From the NCBI GenBank assembly GCA_016930015.1, contig JAFGHR010000063.1:1-64000 (forward strand): a stretch of DNA of 64,000 bases, written 5' to 3'. The position numbers and the translations under genes were made by a program. The stretch is from Anaerolineae bacterium. GTDB lineage: Bacteria > Chloroflexota > Anaerolineae > Aggregatilineales > Aggregatilineaceae. Within the stretch, counting starts at the first letter, position 1, and the number at the start of each line of letters is the position of its first letter. Of this stretch, positions 19,001 through 25,781 are shown in pieces. Under the pieces are notes generated by a model. The model saw nothing but the letters and a program-made list of their open reading frames with translations. It ran no database searches and was not told the origin of the DNA.

Positions 19001-21702
19001 CCGGGGATCGCGGTCAGCGTACATTCAAAACTGCCCGGCGCACTCGTATTCAGCGTGTCGCAGATCGTGTTCGTGTCGTCGTCGATGATCTCGATACCGG
19101 CGGGCACAAAATCATGAATGGTCCAATCATACGCATCGCCCAAACCGTCGTTGGTGATCTCGATGCGGTATAAAAAGTCCGTGCCCGTCATCAACGGATC
19201 GGGCGCATTGTTGCTTTTACGCAGCACCAGGTCCGGCTCGATGATATTAACTATGATATCGTCGCGTAAGCTGTACGAATTTCCCCGGTTGCTAAAACCG
19301 CTCGCGTTGCCGAAGTTGCTCCATAGCTGGCCCTCGACAATATCCGGTACATGGACCTGCACAGCCTCGAAATTTACGATCCAGCGCACGGCACCCTGTG
19401 TACCGTTCACCGCGCACAGGCTCCATTCCAGGTCCTGAAGCCCACCGAGGAGTACTGGCGGGTCATCGGCCAGAATGAACGGATCGGCGCCACATGCCGA
19501 AGCAAAAAAACCGCCTGATGCCAGGGCCGGGGCGTCAAGGTAACGACGCGTGCCATACGGATCACCGGTAGTGGTCGGGTTGCAGTCCAGGTCATATTCA
19601 TGCAGTTCGTCGCCGTCCCCCGGAATCCCGTTCGGATCGTAAAAACCACCGTCCCAGGGATCACACGGCGGGATCAATGAGCCGCGATAATAATAATCGG
19701 TGGACACGTCATCGTCGATCGTACCGGACACGCCATCCGCGCCGGGATCAACGTACTCAATCGTACCCGGCACCAGGCGCTGTCCACGTGGCAGGAAATC
19801 ATCGATAACGATATTCCGCATATCGAGGCTTTCCGGCACATCAAATACCAGCATATAACGCACCGTGTCGCCAATCGGGACGTTTACGGGTGTATCGACA
19901 AAGTCAGATGTCGTTGGGTCCCAGCGGTATTTTTGCAGTTCAGGCAGCACGGTATTGATCGTCGCTGGCTGCTCGCTGCTGTCGCTGCCGGTGCGGCTAT
20001 CTCCTACCAATGAAGCCCAATCACCGCCAATCGCGGAATCGTTGACCATACTGTCGCCGCCGACAATCGGGGGCTGTCCGCCGCCCTGGTAGTTGGTGAC
20101 CACCAGGCCGGTATACACCAGGCTGCCGGTATCACTCTGTTGAGTGTCGGAGGCAGCAATGTCCCAGGTCATGTAGGTATACCCCTGCGCCGGGCCGCTG
20201 CGGTCGGTATCCGGGGTGAGCGAAAAACTTGCGTCGTGGACATCCACAGATGCAGCGTTCAGCGTGGGTACCATACAGCGGACATCCACAGCAATATCAG
20301 GTGAATTGGGTGGATCAGGGCTGATATCATTGGGGATACAGAGCACCATACCATCCGGCAGCACATCACTGAGAACCACATTCGTAAAATCGTAGTACTC
20401 GGACACGGCGTAATCGATCGTGAAGGTAACGACCGTATCTTGCAGTACAGTGCCCGGAACCGCACCCTTACGAATGGTGATGTAGCTGCTTGGCTCAATA
20501 ACAATACTATCGTCGTCGGGGGTGTCGATTGTGCCGTCGCACTCGTTGGGGACCGATAAATAGGTGCCGCAGGCGTTAAAGGTATTTTCGTGGCTGGCGT
20601 CCGCAGGGATCGGATCGCCGTCAAACCGGTTTGCAGCGGTGGGCGCTGCCCCGTCATCACCCGCAAAACTGCGGTAGCTGTACGGGATTGCGGTGCCATA
20701 TGTGATGAAACACGTTTCGCCGAGGTTTAGCTCACTCGCGCCCCGCAGATCGTTTAAAATTCCCCCCAGGTCATAGTGCAGGTCCAGTGCGCCATCGTTG
20801 GGCGCTGCATCACCCGCAAAGGGGCTGACGATTTTAGTCACCGTGATAAAACTGGGATCGATCACGGCATTCGGACCGACAACAACCGTTCCGACCGAGT
20901 TGGTACACGTGATAACGTCACCGCCCAGGTAGGCAATACCGGGCGCGATAATGTCGGTCACGATGATATCATCGGTGGGGTTGACCGTGTTGTTTTCGAC
21001 CGAAAGCGTATAGGAATAAGCCCAATCCGGGATACCGTTGTTGTTTACCGTGCCGGTGCCGTCATATTCACCGGCGCCGTTGGGCTGTTCGACATACCCG
21101 GCATCGTTGATCGACTTCTCGATATCAATCGCCTGGGTATCGGCCCCAGCCGTGGCATCGTCCGTCCGGTCATCCCCGCTGTTATCCGGCAGCGTATTGG
21201 CCGTCCATTCGCCGGTTGCTTCAAGCAGGGTGTTGATCGGAACCACCGGGTCAATATCCACGTTGATAGTGATCCCATACGACTCCTGAGCTTCCAGGTT
21301 CTTGATGTTGATGAACTCAACCCGTGTTGTACCATCCGGCTGGACCTCGATTAACGTGGGCGCAATCGATGAACTGCCGTAGGTCGGGGGCGCAAAAATG
21401 ACTCCAGCGGGCAGCGTCACAACCAGGGACAGGTTAAACAGGCGATCGTCGTCGTAGATGGTGCCGGTGTTGGTGACATCAAACGAAAACGTCATGTCGC
21501 CGCCCACAAGCGGCTCATCGGTCACACCGGCGCTGGCGCTCAAGTCGCCGTTATTGACTTGAAAGCGCGGCGCAGCATGAGCAGATGACGTCAGGCTCAA
21601 AACGGCCCCTAAAATGACGGTGCCGACGACCAGGATTCTCAAAATGGATCGGGATGTCGGTAAACAGAAGCGTGCGCCCAGTTTCAACATTGTCGCCCCC
21701 AT
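7087..21702 (-). CDS. Giant DUF11/SdrD-type surface protein with LPQTG signal and fused C-terminal sortase
   Basis: One uninterrupted frame of about 4,871 codons. Order: signal peptide (about 1-43, ending SSAHA); about 17 DUF11-like beta-sandwich repeats, each opening with a form of LxKxVSP then DAGDTVxYxVxIxN; SdrD B-type repeats (about 3160-3400); a membrane segment (about 3560-3580); a second signal-peptide-like segment ending VSTHAQ (about 3593-3620); a Pro-Thr-Glu repeat stalk (about 3635-3755); more SdrD and DUF11 repeats with an Asp-rich calcium-type loop (DTDGDSRPDAVEGAGDRDNDG); LPQTG at 4563-4567; a membrane helix, then GRKRLR; another helix; and a sortase domain (about 4715-4860) with His4774, Cys4837 (LVSCAGW) and Arg4850. 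The protein should be exported, with LPQTG and sortase both outside the membrane. ATG at 21690 (fifth codon) has the better ribosome site (GGGGG) and may be the true start. Confidence 0.85.
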   Translation of the reverse strand: MGATMLKLGARFCLPTSRSILRILVVGTVILGAVLSLTSSAHAAPRFQVNNGDLSASAGVTDEPLVGGDMTFSFDVTNTGTIYDDDRLFNLSLVVTLPAGVIFAPPTYGSSSIAPTLIEVQPDGTTRVEFINIKNLEAQESYGITINVDIDPVVPINTLLEATGEWTANTLPDNSGDDRTDDATAGADTQAIDIEKSINDAGYVEQPNGAGEYDGTGTVNNNGIPDWAYSYTLSVENNTVNPTDDIIVTDIIAPGIAYLGGDVITCTNSVGTVVVGPNAVIDPSFITVTKIVSPFAGDAAPNDGALDLHYDLGGILNDLRGASELNLGETCFITYGTAIPYSYRSFAGDDGAAPTAANRFDGDPIPADASHENTFNACGTYLSVPNECDGTIDTPDDDSIVIEPSSYITIRKGAVPGTVLQDTVVTFTIDYAVSEYYDFTNVVLSDVLPDGMVLCIPNDISPDPPNSPDIAVDVRCMVPTLNAASVDVHDASFSLTPDTDRSGPAQGYTYMTWDIAASDTQQSDTGSLVYTGLVVTNYQGGGQPPIVGGDSMVNDSAIGGDWASLVGDSRTGSDSSEQPATINTVLPELQKYRWDPTTSDFVDTPVNVPIGDTVRYMLVFDVPESLDMRNIVIDDFLPRGQRLVPGTIEYVDPGADGVSGTIDDDVSTDYYYRGSLIPPCDPWDGGFYDPNGIPGDGDELHEYDLDCNPTTTGDPYGTRRYLDAPALASGGFFASACGADPFILADDPPVLLGGLQDLEWSLCAVNGTQGAVRWIVNFEAVQVHVPDIVEGQLWSNFGNASGFSNRGNSYSLRDDIIVNIIEPDLVLRKSNNAPDPLMTGTDFLYRIEITNDGLGDAYDWTIHDFVPAGIEIIDDDTNTICDTLNTSAPGSFECTLTAIPGEGTMIEIRPVTAPGVHDFNRAFPAAATYTFEFGARLERGATAQETIVNTASVEYSTQPEYQDADGDGLDDRRSRPFLHEVGDNTDGGNFSDNTATPPGYEQFRSYTDGDDPASSGNEVNNTDNSEVNIVALGLSKNLTPPPHVDPQRLNSDGPTYATINEIYIAELQVSVPGRVHLFEDSNGRVVVRDHINANGVVFCDPAGDIECWNALDVRMTALGETLPAYPTSPAIVSDPAVTPTLPAQYVGSAPLYSFDPAGDGDPVAAGVQSGSTMEFYLQEIDNSNNDDPYIFTIYFPMRVTGLDDDGTTGLFLPPEDVFPVDDRFVLGYRNDNTTPDNITTDPSNQEEILVRQPDIVLEKTISRFDADGTVNGVNLVAYSGESVQGEAIVEYTIRIYNQGTSTAFETTFEDDIPELQTYNYDDGVPGVNDVDPNCTTTGFADPGFTVSPTVSTDGPATLTFTGDTDGWDIPYDPAAPSIYVDCTYTVTIDPLALTGSDQENIADADWTGLDGTVTDERVYDDSDIDGDGTDNDDGTEDEDNAILPIIEPTIGKVHVVPLGGDEVRIGDIIMYTITLDLPIGETRELRFVDTLPEGLIYEDDVTIEGVPYNTSIVSDITGALLYVEDYDSSPTGNDGIGTLDITWYINTDGLNHDGQLPLPPTWSIINPDDATTVTVTFYALVTDGALLNQHGDTRQNQVTAEHVIDSGGTISTDADDDAVSVIEPRLALTKQVSPDPVDAGDTVLYQVQIENISSTTAYDVFWNDIPSPFVELGTPAMAFDSTFRCEIGSSDPAWWATADITTPATLPANGIFAEQVAASPDEFRISHNVGGTGVFDEDQNDWDLAAGESLYCVYLGRVRDTVPPGAVITNTADADWSSLDGERVNERKYQDQDRDLTVNSDGVGGTDDDDDDAPYGPPGNFDPTVDTNTATTHTPYPDMLKQQDSTDGNYYNASPNTYQTGELVPFEVTLLLPEGTIDQLVFTDSYNQTELAYVPGSEQIEINGVPVAVGTWLTGGQPDYTTPGTVVWSFSQAVPALPSTGSTIIPDAGTPTGVPVVLRYRMRVLATSALTTSNTVVARWDRDGDGSVDLVDDLPDYPLSATETTDIVVPVLEITKQVSPLTADAGDTLTYEVSIGNSEPDSVAYDVFWVDTPDVQVTVNTGSFTCELRPLAGGPIPTPDVVVEADTPAAGQIRISHNNTGAGTYNEGANDWDLGTGDYLYCSYTATVNSTVPPGYTIANVANATGSTINDGLNPGDPGYEDPANELEVVSPDDDAEVNVPDPVLDKQHDTSNPYYQAGQEVAYTVTFLVPQSQLVNLRFVDDYNETYFVYVSGSTEIDVEGTTYTATGPNDLETLVVSGDDPADSGSALTWQFINPVTTSSDGTTVTPALPSTGIEIQVRYSMRVLTTATGASTDPILNIDNTVDVLWDADGNPGTPGDSTLQAQDQTPLAWPSIVVAKSVTPNTVTDAGETLTYAVTITNDGPGTAYDVRFTDTLPGHVSYVGPVGCQLNGVGPILTPAVNAVGQTITVADDLDENNNDWQLVPNDYYVCRYAVMVQETAIAGETLENDVTGTLDSADGDLGSDENDYTDDALSQVSVQVPDQVTKTLLTPATYFAPGQTVQFSIAVRVPEGTIQDLHVSDTLPAGFELDQFNPATDVAYSWTGTAPTLDAYPANGDTGVIVWDFADMVVSTAPANSAPIPPGETITITFTALIQSDAAAGTRQNVAEATFDPPGDNDQFIDDDQVSLLVARPIPETVKDAIHIEDDTGAVVCDSVVACDDASVFVQAGYVVTYGVTVENRDQNAIAFDTTLDDDLNDKTTFNGTIACYTDNDQNNTDDYTSITIGAVPIGADPIHVDTSPAGGIDLLPDPDGVGLTNHGGKLYCEYEVSIDTTVVLGEILTNTVTATTTTIDGPVPGEGTETRTDDESIRVELTSVLDKLLVAPLPPASITLETEVTFEVQITLPQGTTTGLVITDTFEGEPAPDAAQWAYVDTDTVTLDGVDISALVSLPPTVVVVNNEDVVTWTFGDIVVNPGANGVLSLVYRARVTGDPETQDEDLLRNFVTASYPGLPTPYEDQIDVPVDVPALDISKAHNDDNGVVDPGQVVRYTVTVDRLGGNLAQNLVIADTLPDGFTYVGNATLDPDGAGAAAAYAITDGISTAGDPVVVTFDLDTAAAGAAQPVPVLDDTVPSLTISYDVRVPDPFTTSPFVNTAVVTGNDSENNPIPADNTDHVPGDPFTNPDGIPGNGDEVDQAQTSLGAAAGLSGHVWEDANADGVIDATETYLDGVLIELYQDDGDGILLPSELVGTAITSTHPTYGPGYYEFTNLPPGGDYVLVETDPTDYESTYDIEDDPLDNLITVGTLTAGQFVPNNDFGDRRAGQITGTVYQDPNALGSNALSAGSVPGSIPIDTDGSPIGEVCLINLDTGDTTCIQTDATGFFGFYNLPSGNYRVVVDPADTDISGIDPYIDFTPGAGASVDITLDITTQDDREAHFPFHIPVPLNIQKTAFSPDGTTPGSVLHWFVCVTNVDTINATDVTITDTVQQPDRVSYVPASTRSGSFTGGVICPTTYADVQTLISGLTPYDTSATWPTIGAGGTGMTLAPNDILVLYFQTQINDPATYNVLVPPVIRPEGSGQADRETPGGSSQGPGWPLDTTWAIMIAGLALLAAGWLAFARNIRLLAGRRLPVMLRAALVVLILVAQMAALMPLVSTHAQDGGDPPTETESPPDAAEGEAPPAADPTDEAVVDPTEEPTVEATEEPTPELTDEPTEAPTDEPTEEPTVEPTGESTEQPTEAVTNEPTSEPTEEPTVESTEEEPTAEVTEEPTETPTEEPTEVPTEEPAAADQPGGVVVTITGTVFNDNDANRSWDGAQESGVSGVHLTLYADNGDGLFDAGLDQVLFSVTTDETGAYTLENLPVGSYWLWLDEATLPPNYMDTISTGGHGIQNPQPFTLTEDMIAAALPVEVPEETVSTEPTAEVEDAAGPVIVTVALGGPRYAYALDTDGDSRPDAVEGAGDRDNDGVPNYLDAFDPSGTFYEAATGDPVAGVEVALVYEVSPGVFVEADTIQANPQTTGIDGGYTFDVLVTDPTGGGVPNDGTPRTFLLDVRSLPAGYSLSTLYTSSGTVDPLTLTPPGQVVPFSHPPNPTDPHTFYDGFILQWTASDGVVDVVNNHVPLDFADIVNTWPVDNDAAANRAERPDEWVQASDSVTINSSLDMVFTPNNARTLQPGQTTVYEHVLTNTGQQTDSYTVVFPAGTQGWPQTLEIYNDVDGNGVYTDGVDTIVTTMSPGTSFVTGDLPPGESYVMRHLITVPLGTASGTVDTTTITATSTTDTNLSSGVMDVTTVEAACLGGFIYNDTDQDGVYEPSADDYGLENVRLLLRSANGQVVDQTLTNAIGQYQFDNLPTEPLPTDPMDPFGSLADTNPYTVEIDESTLPDGFPVYMNPTSSSFQQTVVIGATCTPLDFGLVVVDPAITKSGTPQTAAPGDQVTFTITATNNSTIPIDNVTINDPLNAFFLFVNASDNKGFAPPQYLAATHTVRFSLGTMMPGEVVTMRVIVEVGPNAPRPTTLTNQASMNFEAPVNFDGPTSLSSEVIPVEVPPLDEEEPIIRPPDDATPTPQPTPAAVAEVTVPTPSAARIGGAGVGAPPSGYPSTLPQTGFRPRPVDHLVLGVNPVTWIAGGLAMLLALAGLTLALGGIWLALGSMGRKRLRNALSHRLVIGLVLLAGVIMFGAGVVAVSNIITTSTDDSGSQVSQPVMPTEAPTTGQAPGAESPAEITQSDAAAESAAQDAVAEEAVDLETYTAQFVLPNEPARRLIIPRLSIDTELVEAAIQGTTWEVMSYTDEVAHLDGTAYPGMPGNAVLAGHVMHGNGFGPFRDLDDMSPGDIILARGDQVDYLYVVDEVHTMVAPDAIEWTYQTNEPVITLVSCAGWDSEAWTYYARTIVRARLQNVSPVDNTVGSQG
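7999..8016 (-). other. LPQTG sortase recognition signal in the giant protein
   Basis: Codons 8016 down to 8002 read LPQTG, followed by about 15 residues, a 28-residue hydrophobic helix and GRKRLR, the standard Gram-positive-type cell-wall sorting signal. Unlike normal substrates the chain does not end here but continues into a second helix and a sortase domain. Confidence 0.85.
10440..10800. repeat. Tandem low-complexity repeat encoding a Pro-Thr-Glu stalk
   Basis: A degenerate repeat of about 12 bases (variants of EEPT / DEPT / ESTE on the minus strand) runs for some 30 units within the giant gene. Such stalks hold adhesive domains away from the membrane and vary in length through slippage. 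Clearly coding, since the frame stays open throughout. Confidence 0.8.
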
Positions 21703-22086
21703 GTGTAGAAATTACACTAACTTAAAACTTCATTATACTGGAGTCAAAACCTGATTCTCATAAAAATGAGATTTAAATTTTGCCCCGCGAAGCAAATTGT
21801 CTCACCACCGTATTTTACCTGATGACGTCGCCTTAACAAACATGCAATCTGGCATATTCGGCTTGGAGCCGCTTATGGCTGACAGCCTCGACGGTCTGGA
21901 GGGTTTGTTAGGAGTTAGAGGGGGGACGATCGTTGCCAGGGCGCGAGACGACTAACCACAACAAGCTGCTGATCCAGTTCGACCGGCAGCCTTTTCACAA
22001 CGTGCGCTAACTTGTCATGGAGCAAATGAGCTTTCTGTGTTTATCACTCACTCACAACTTCGGGATACCTTATCGTTGTTGGTCGT
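21703..22086. promoter_or_regulatory. Upstream region of the giant gene, with -10 box and palindrome
   Basis: On the minus strand a perfect TATAAT (21732-21737) lies 30 bases before the ATG. I see no good -35 at the right distance. Just upstream is a perfect palindrome TCTCAT-AAAA-ATGAGA (21756-21771), placed where an activator or repressor could bind. The remaining 300 bases hold no convincing gene on either strand. Confidence 0.4.
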
Positions 22087-22338
22087 TTACTCTACCTCGT
22101 GAACGGTTATTTTGGCGTTTTCTGCCGGGCGCTTTCGCCATCGTCTGACCGTTGGTGCCAGGTAGTATGGCGGTTTTTCCATAGCTTTCATTTTTGTGCG
22201 CACGTCTTCGGTGGGCATGTCCAACGCGGCAAAAAAACGATATTCCTGCCGTTTTTTACCGTCTCCGGCATTTGTTTCATGTAGAACATACCAGCCTGGT
22301 TCGGACCAGTAAATGTCCGTGCTTATCACGTCGCCCAT
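22087..22338 (-). CDS. Small hypothetical protein, 83 residues
   Basis: The start ATG follows AAGGGA by nine bases. The product is soluble and mixed in charge, begins MGDVISTDIYWSEPGWYVLH, and ends in a basic stretch (RRWRKRPAEN) followed by KITVHEVE. No cysteine pairs, membrane helix or recognised motif are visible. The aromatic-rich first half suggests a small beta-rich fold, but I cannot name a family. It stands alone between the giant gene and the feo operon. Confidence 0.55.
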   Translation of the reverse strand: MGDVISTDIYWSEPGWYVLHETNAGDGKKRQEYRFFAALDMPTEDVRTKMKAMEKPPYYLAPTVRRWRKRPAENAKITVHEVE

Positions 22339-22642
22339 AGTGTTATTTCCCTTTTCGGCTGCCTACCTGGAGAGAGAACGGCTCCGGCATCACAATGTCG
22401 TGGTTAAGCAGGTTACCGTCAACAACATGATTCGTACCATATATCAGTTGAGTCAACAAACAACACTGTCTGCCTCCGGCGTATTGAACTGATTATTCAA
22501 CTCACCATAACAGCGACCCGACAAACTGACATATGTCGTGCTTTCAGCATGAAGCAAGTCACTGTCAATTTGTATGTCAAATCCCGATAATTAGAGTAAC
22601 CTGTATTTGAGAACGATTCGCAATAACGTGCGCTATTGCGGT
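22339..22642. promoter_or_regulatory. feoA: feo upstream region with Fur-like palindrome
   Basis: This gap holds a possible -10 GATAAT (22586-22591) with a weak -35 CTGTCA (22562-22567). It is followed by an imperfect palindrome TTGAGAA-CGA-TTCGCAA (22607-22623, six of seven pairs), which resembles Fur-type iron boxes. A second inverted repeat CGCAATA...TATTGCG (22619-22640) overlaps it. Iron-dependent repression of the operon would make sense, but the match is inferred by eye. Confidence 0.35.
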
Positions 22643-22981
22643 ATGATACCTAAACAACATCAGACCCACCGCAACAGGATAACAACTTTGCATAAAACGA
22701 GACATTTCAGAGCGCATCGCGCCAACAAGCGGCAGTCAGTCTTGACGCTGAACAACATTTCGCCCGGCGAAACCGTTGAACTGATGCGGATCGGTGAGTG
22801 CCGCCGTCTGCGCAGGCGCCTGGCCGATCTGGGTTTATGTACAGGATTATCCGTTCGCGTGATTCGAAACGGGCATGGTGGTCCCCTCATCCTGGCTGTT
22901 CGAGAAGATACACGGTTGGCAATTGGGCGCGGCATGGCCCGGAAAATCCGCGTTCGTTTTCAAGACTCGCCTGAGGATTAA
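22643..22981 (+). CDS. feoA: FeoA-domain protein of ferrous iron uptake
   Basis: The product (about 112 residues from the first ATG) has an Arg/His-rich N-terminal extension. It is followed by an SH3-like FeoA domain of about 75 residues: LNNISPGETVELMRIGE, then RRRLADLGLCTGLSVRVIRN, then LAVREDTRLAIGRGMARKIRV. FeoA is a small cytoplasmic partner that supports FeoB-driven Fe(II) import. The start is uncertain: a TTG at 22607 is in frame, and the domain itself begins about 33 codons inside. feoB begins three bases after its stop, so they are surely cotranscribed. Confidence 0.85.
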   Translation: MIPKQHQTHRNRITTLHKTRHFRAHRANKRQSVLTLNNISPGETVELMRIGECRRLRRRLADLGLCTGLSVRVIRNGHGGPLILAVREDTRLAIGRGMARKIRVRFQDSPED

Positions 22982-22984
22982 ACA

Positions 22985-25255
22985 TTGATACGATCGAGTC
23001 TGACGATTGCGCTGGCGGGCAATCCCAATGTAGGCAAAAGCACCATTTTTAATGCACTGACTGGCGCACAACAGCACGTAGGCAACTGGCCGGGTAAGAC
23101 TGTCGAAAAACGGGAAGGTAAAACCAGGATACAGGACCGAGAGATCGCCGTGGTTGATTTACCCGGCACGTACAGTCTTGCTGCGCAGTCTGCCGAAGAA
23201 ATCATCACACGCGATTTTATTATGCACGAAGCGTCCAGCGTGGTTGTGGTCGTTGTTGATGCGTCCAACCTGGAACGTAATCTGTATTTTGTCACCCAAA
23301 TCCTCGAACTCGAAGTACCCGCGATTCTTGTACTCAACATGAGCGATGCGGCACGCAGCCGTGGTATCCAGATAGACCGGCAGCTCCTGTCGCAGATGCT
23401 GGGCGGCATTCCGGTTATCGAAACGGTCGGCAGCCGTCAAACCGGTATCGATCAACTGAAACAGACCATCTTAGACGTGATCGATTGTTCTCACCCCCAG
23501 CAGATCATACGCGTGGATTATGGGGAAGTGCTCGAAAATGCGATCGCTGCTTTACAAACCGCCGTGTCAGCCGAACCTGCCATCGGTCACACGTATCCGG
23601 CGCGGTGGGTGGCGATCAAGCTGTTAGAAAACGACGAGGACATGTGCAGCAAACTCGAAACGGCAAATTATCAATCGCTGCTCCATGCCACCCAGCAAAC
23701 CATAGAACAGCTTGGTGCTGATTTCAGTGATGATATCGAAACACTGATCGCAGACCGCCGCTATCGTTTTGTCGGGCGCGTGGTTGAACAAGCTGTTGTA
23801 CGGGCCAATACCGGACTTGAAACCCGGTCCGACAAGCTCGACCGGATTGTCGCGCACCGTGTATGGGGTGTGTTGATTTTTTTACTGCTGATGTGGCTCG
23901 TGTTCCAGTTCACGGCCAACGTCAGCGCACCGTTTGTGGATTGGATCGATGGTGTGCTCAGTGGCCCGATCACACACTGGACGGCGGCCATTGTGGATGC
24001 TGTAGGGCTGGAGGAAACGTGGGTTGAGGCCCTGCTTATCGATGGCGTGCTGGCCGGTGTTGGCGGTGTGTTGGTGTTTGTACCCGTTTTGCTTTTTTTG
24101 TTCTTCACCATCGCCATCCTTGAAGACTCCGGTTATATGGCCCGCGCCGCATTGGTGATGGACGGTGTGATGCACGCGATAGGACTGCCGGGGAAAAGTT
24201 TTCTGCCGATGATTGTTGGCTTCGGATGTACCGTTCCGGCGATCTATGCCACCCGGACCATCGAAGACGAAGACGATCGCAGACTAACGGGTTTCCTGCT
24301 GCCATTCATGAGCTGTGGTGCACGCCTGCCGGTGTACACGGTTTTTGCAGCCGCGTTTTTTGGTGCAAATGCCGGAAACTTGATCTTTGGTATGTATTTG
24401 TTGGGGATTGCGGTGGCGCTGACCACGGGATTCGTCCTCAAACACACCGTATATCGTGAGAAACTCACGCTGCCGCTGGTGCTCGAATTACCACCCTATC
24501 GCGTTCCTACTACCCTCCGGAATGTGTGGCGCCAGGTGTGGAACCGGACACAGGACTTTATACACAACGCCGCCACCATCATCTTGATGAGTTCAATTGT
24601 TATCTGGCTGCTGCTGGCGCTGCCAGCCAGGACAAACCGGGGATCGTTCAACGCGGTTCAGGCGGGAGATAGTGTTTTCGGTTCCATTAGCGAAACAATC
24701 GCCCCGGCATTGGCGCCTGCCGGGTTTGGCAGTTGGAAAACTGCCGGTTCGCTGCTCACCGGGTTGATAGCCAAAGAAGCGATCATCGGCACGATGAACC
24801 AGATATACGTTCAAGACACCGGCCCGGCCCCGGAAACGGAACCGTCATTCCGTGATGACGTGGTCACTATCTTCGAAAGTCTTGGTGAAACGGGTATCCT
24901 GATCGTGCAAGAGACGGTCAACATCATGCCACGCACGCTCAATATGCTCCCAGGTGTATCCATCGCCGAAGCGCGTTTTGTGGACGATGGGGAAGCAGAC
25001 AATACCACCGCGCTCGAACAATCACTGACCTCGGCGTTTATCCAGACAGCCGGTTCCACAGCTAAAGGTAAACTGGCGGCGCTCGCGTTTAATGTGTTTG
25101 TGCTGCTTTACATTCCGTGTATGGCTAGCGTGGCCGCCATGCGTCACGAGTTCGGGACACGGTGGATGCTGTACCAGGTCGTGTATACGGTGTTCCTGGC
25201 GTGGCTGGTGTCACTGTTTGTCTACCAGGGTGGGTTATTATTGGGGTTGGGTTAA
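22985..25255 (+). CDS. feoB: Ferrous iron transport protein FeoB
   Basis: This membrane GTPase imports Fe(II). The 756-residue product starts at a TTG three bases after feoA, with GAGG about nine bases upstream. The N-terminal G domain shows GNPNVGKST (12-20), the switch segment [19 protein letters not shown] and NMSD. A helical guanine-dissociation-inhibitor-like region follows, then about eight or more membrane helices with the two Gate motifs ([13 protein letters not shown] and the later [10 protein letters not shown]), and [15 protein letters not shown]. Length and order are normal for the family. It is followed by a FeoC-type gene two bases later. Confidence 0.96.
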   Translation: MIRSSLTIALAGNPNVGKSTIFNALTGAQQHVGNWPGKTVEKREGKTRIQDREIAVVDLPGTYSLAAQSAEEIITRDFIMHEASSVVVVVVDASNLERNLYFVTQILELEVPAILVLNMSDAARSRGIQIDRQLLSQMLGGIPVIETVGSRQTGIDQLKQTILDVIDCSHPQQIIRVDYGEVLENAIAALQTAVSAEPAIGHTYPARWVAIKLLENDEDMCSKLETANYQSLLHATQQTIEQLGADFSDDIETLIADRRYRFVGRVVEQAVVRANTGLETRSDKLDRIVAHRVWGVLIFLLLMWLVFQFTANVSAPFVDWIDGVLSGPITHWTAAIVDAVGLEETWVEALLIDGVLAGVGGVLVFVPVLLFLFFTIAILEDSGYMARAALVMDGVMHAIGLPGKSFLPMIVGFGCTVPAIYATRTIEDEDDRRLTGFLLPFMSCGARLPVYTVFAAAFFGANAGNLIFGMYLLGIAVALTTGFVLKHTVYREKLTLPLVLELPPYRVPTTLRNVWRQVWNRTQDFIHNAATIILMSSIVIWLLLALPARTNRGSFNAVQAGDSVFGSISETIAPALAPAGFGSWKTAGSLLTGLIAKEAIIGTMNQIYVQDTGPAPETEPSFRDDVVTIFESLGETGILIVQETVNIMPRTLNMLPGVSIAEARFVDDGEADNTTALEQSLTSAFIQTAGSTAKGKLAALAFNVFVLLYIPCMASVAAMRHEFGTRWMLYQVVYTVFLAWLVSLFVYQGGLLLGLG

Positions 25256-25257
25256 AC

Positions 25258-25551
25258 ATGGCAGCCACACTTCGCGACGTACTCCACACATTCGAAACCC
25301 GCCGCGGGCCGTTGTCGCTTAACCAGATGGCTCGCCAACTGGACATGACACCGGCCATGTTAGAAAGTATGCTTGACTACTGGGTGCGTAAAGGCAAGCT
25401 GCGCGAGATCAATGATGAAACGCCGCCGTGTTCCGCATGCGGCCATGCCACGGGTTGCCCCTTTGTGATGAAAATGCCCCGCAGTTATGAGTTAATCCAG
25501 GGCGAACCGCTGCCCCACACTACAAATCCCCCGTGTACCTGTTGTAGATAA
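25258..25551 (+). CDS. feoC: FeoC-like winged-helix protein with cysteine motif
   Basis: The 97-residue product starts at an ATG two bases after the feoB stop. Residues 1-52 form a winged-helix domain (LRDVLHTFETRRGPLSLNQM and LESMLDYWVRKGKLREI). A loop with Cys58, Cys61 and Cys67 (CSACGHATGC) follows, as in FeoC proteins that may bind an iron-sulfur cluster. A second cysteine group, CTCC, sits at the very C-terminus. FeoC is thought to stabilise or regulate FeoB. An upstream in-frame start inside feoB is rejected as it only extends into the neighbour. Confidence 0.85.
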   Translation: MAATLRDVLHTFETRRGPLSLNQMARQLDMTPAMLESMLDYWVRKGKLREINDETPPCSACGHATGCPFVMKMPRSYELIQGEPLPHTTNPPCTCCR

Positions 25552-25781
25552 CACTCCAAGACGCCAGTATTTTGTTAAAACGGTGTTGGTGGATCGGGTA
25601 TATGCGTCTTGAATGGCTTGGCGTTGTCTTGAGTGTGATCATACTTGCCCAAGTTAGTCCTCCTGCTTAATTGTGATGGGCCTTGTCCTTTTTCAACCTG
25701 ATCCTAACCCAAATTACAATCAATTTCTGATAGAATACAAACATCCTATGAGGACGGAGTTTCAGACAGGAGCCTAACGCT

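Noticed and set aside
21832-22080. Possible degraded gene in the gap after the giant gene's start
   Set aside because: A short open stretch on the plus strand gives a few transposase-like words only; nothing convincing enough to call.
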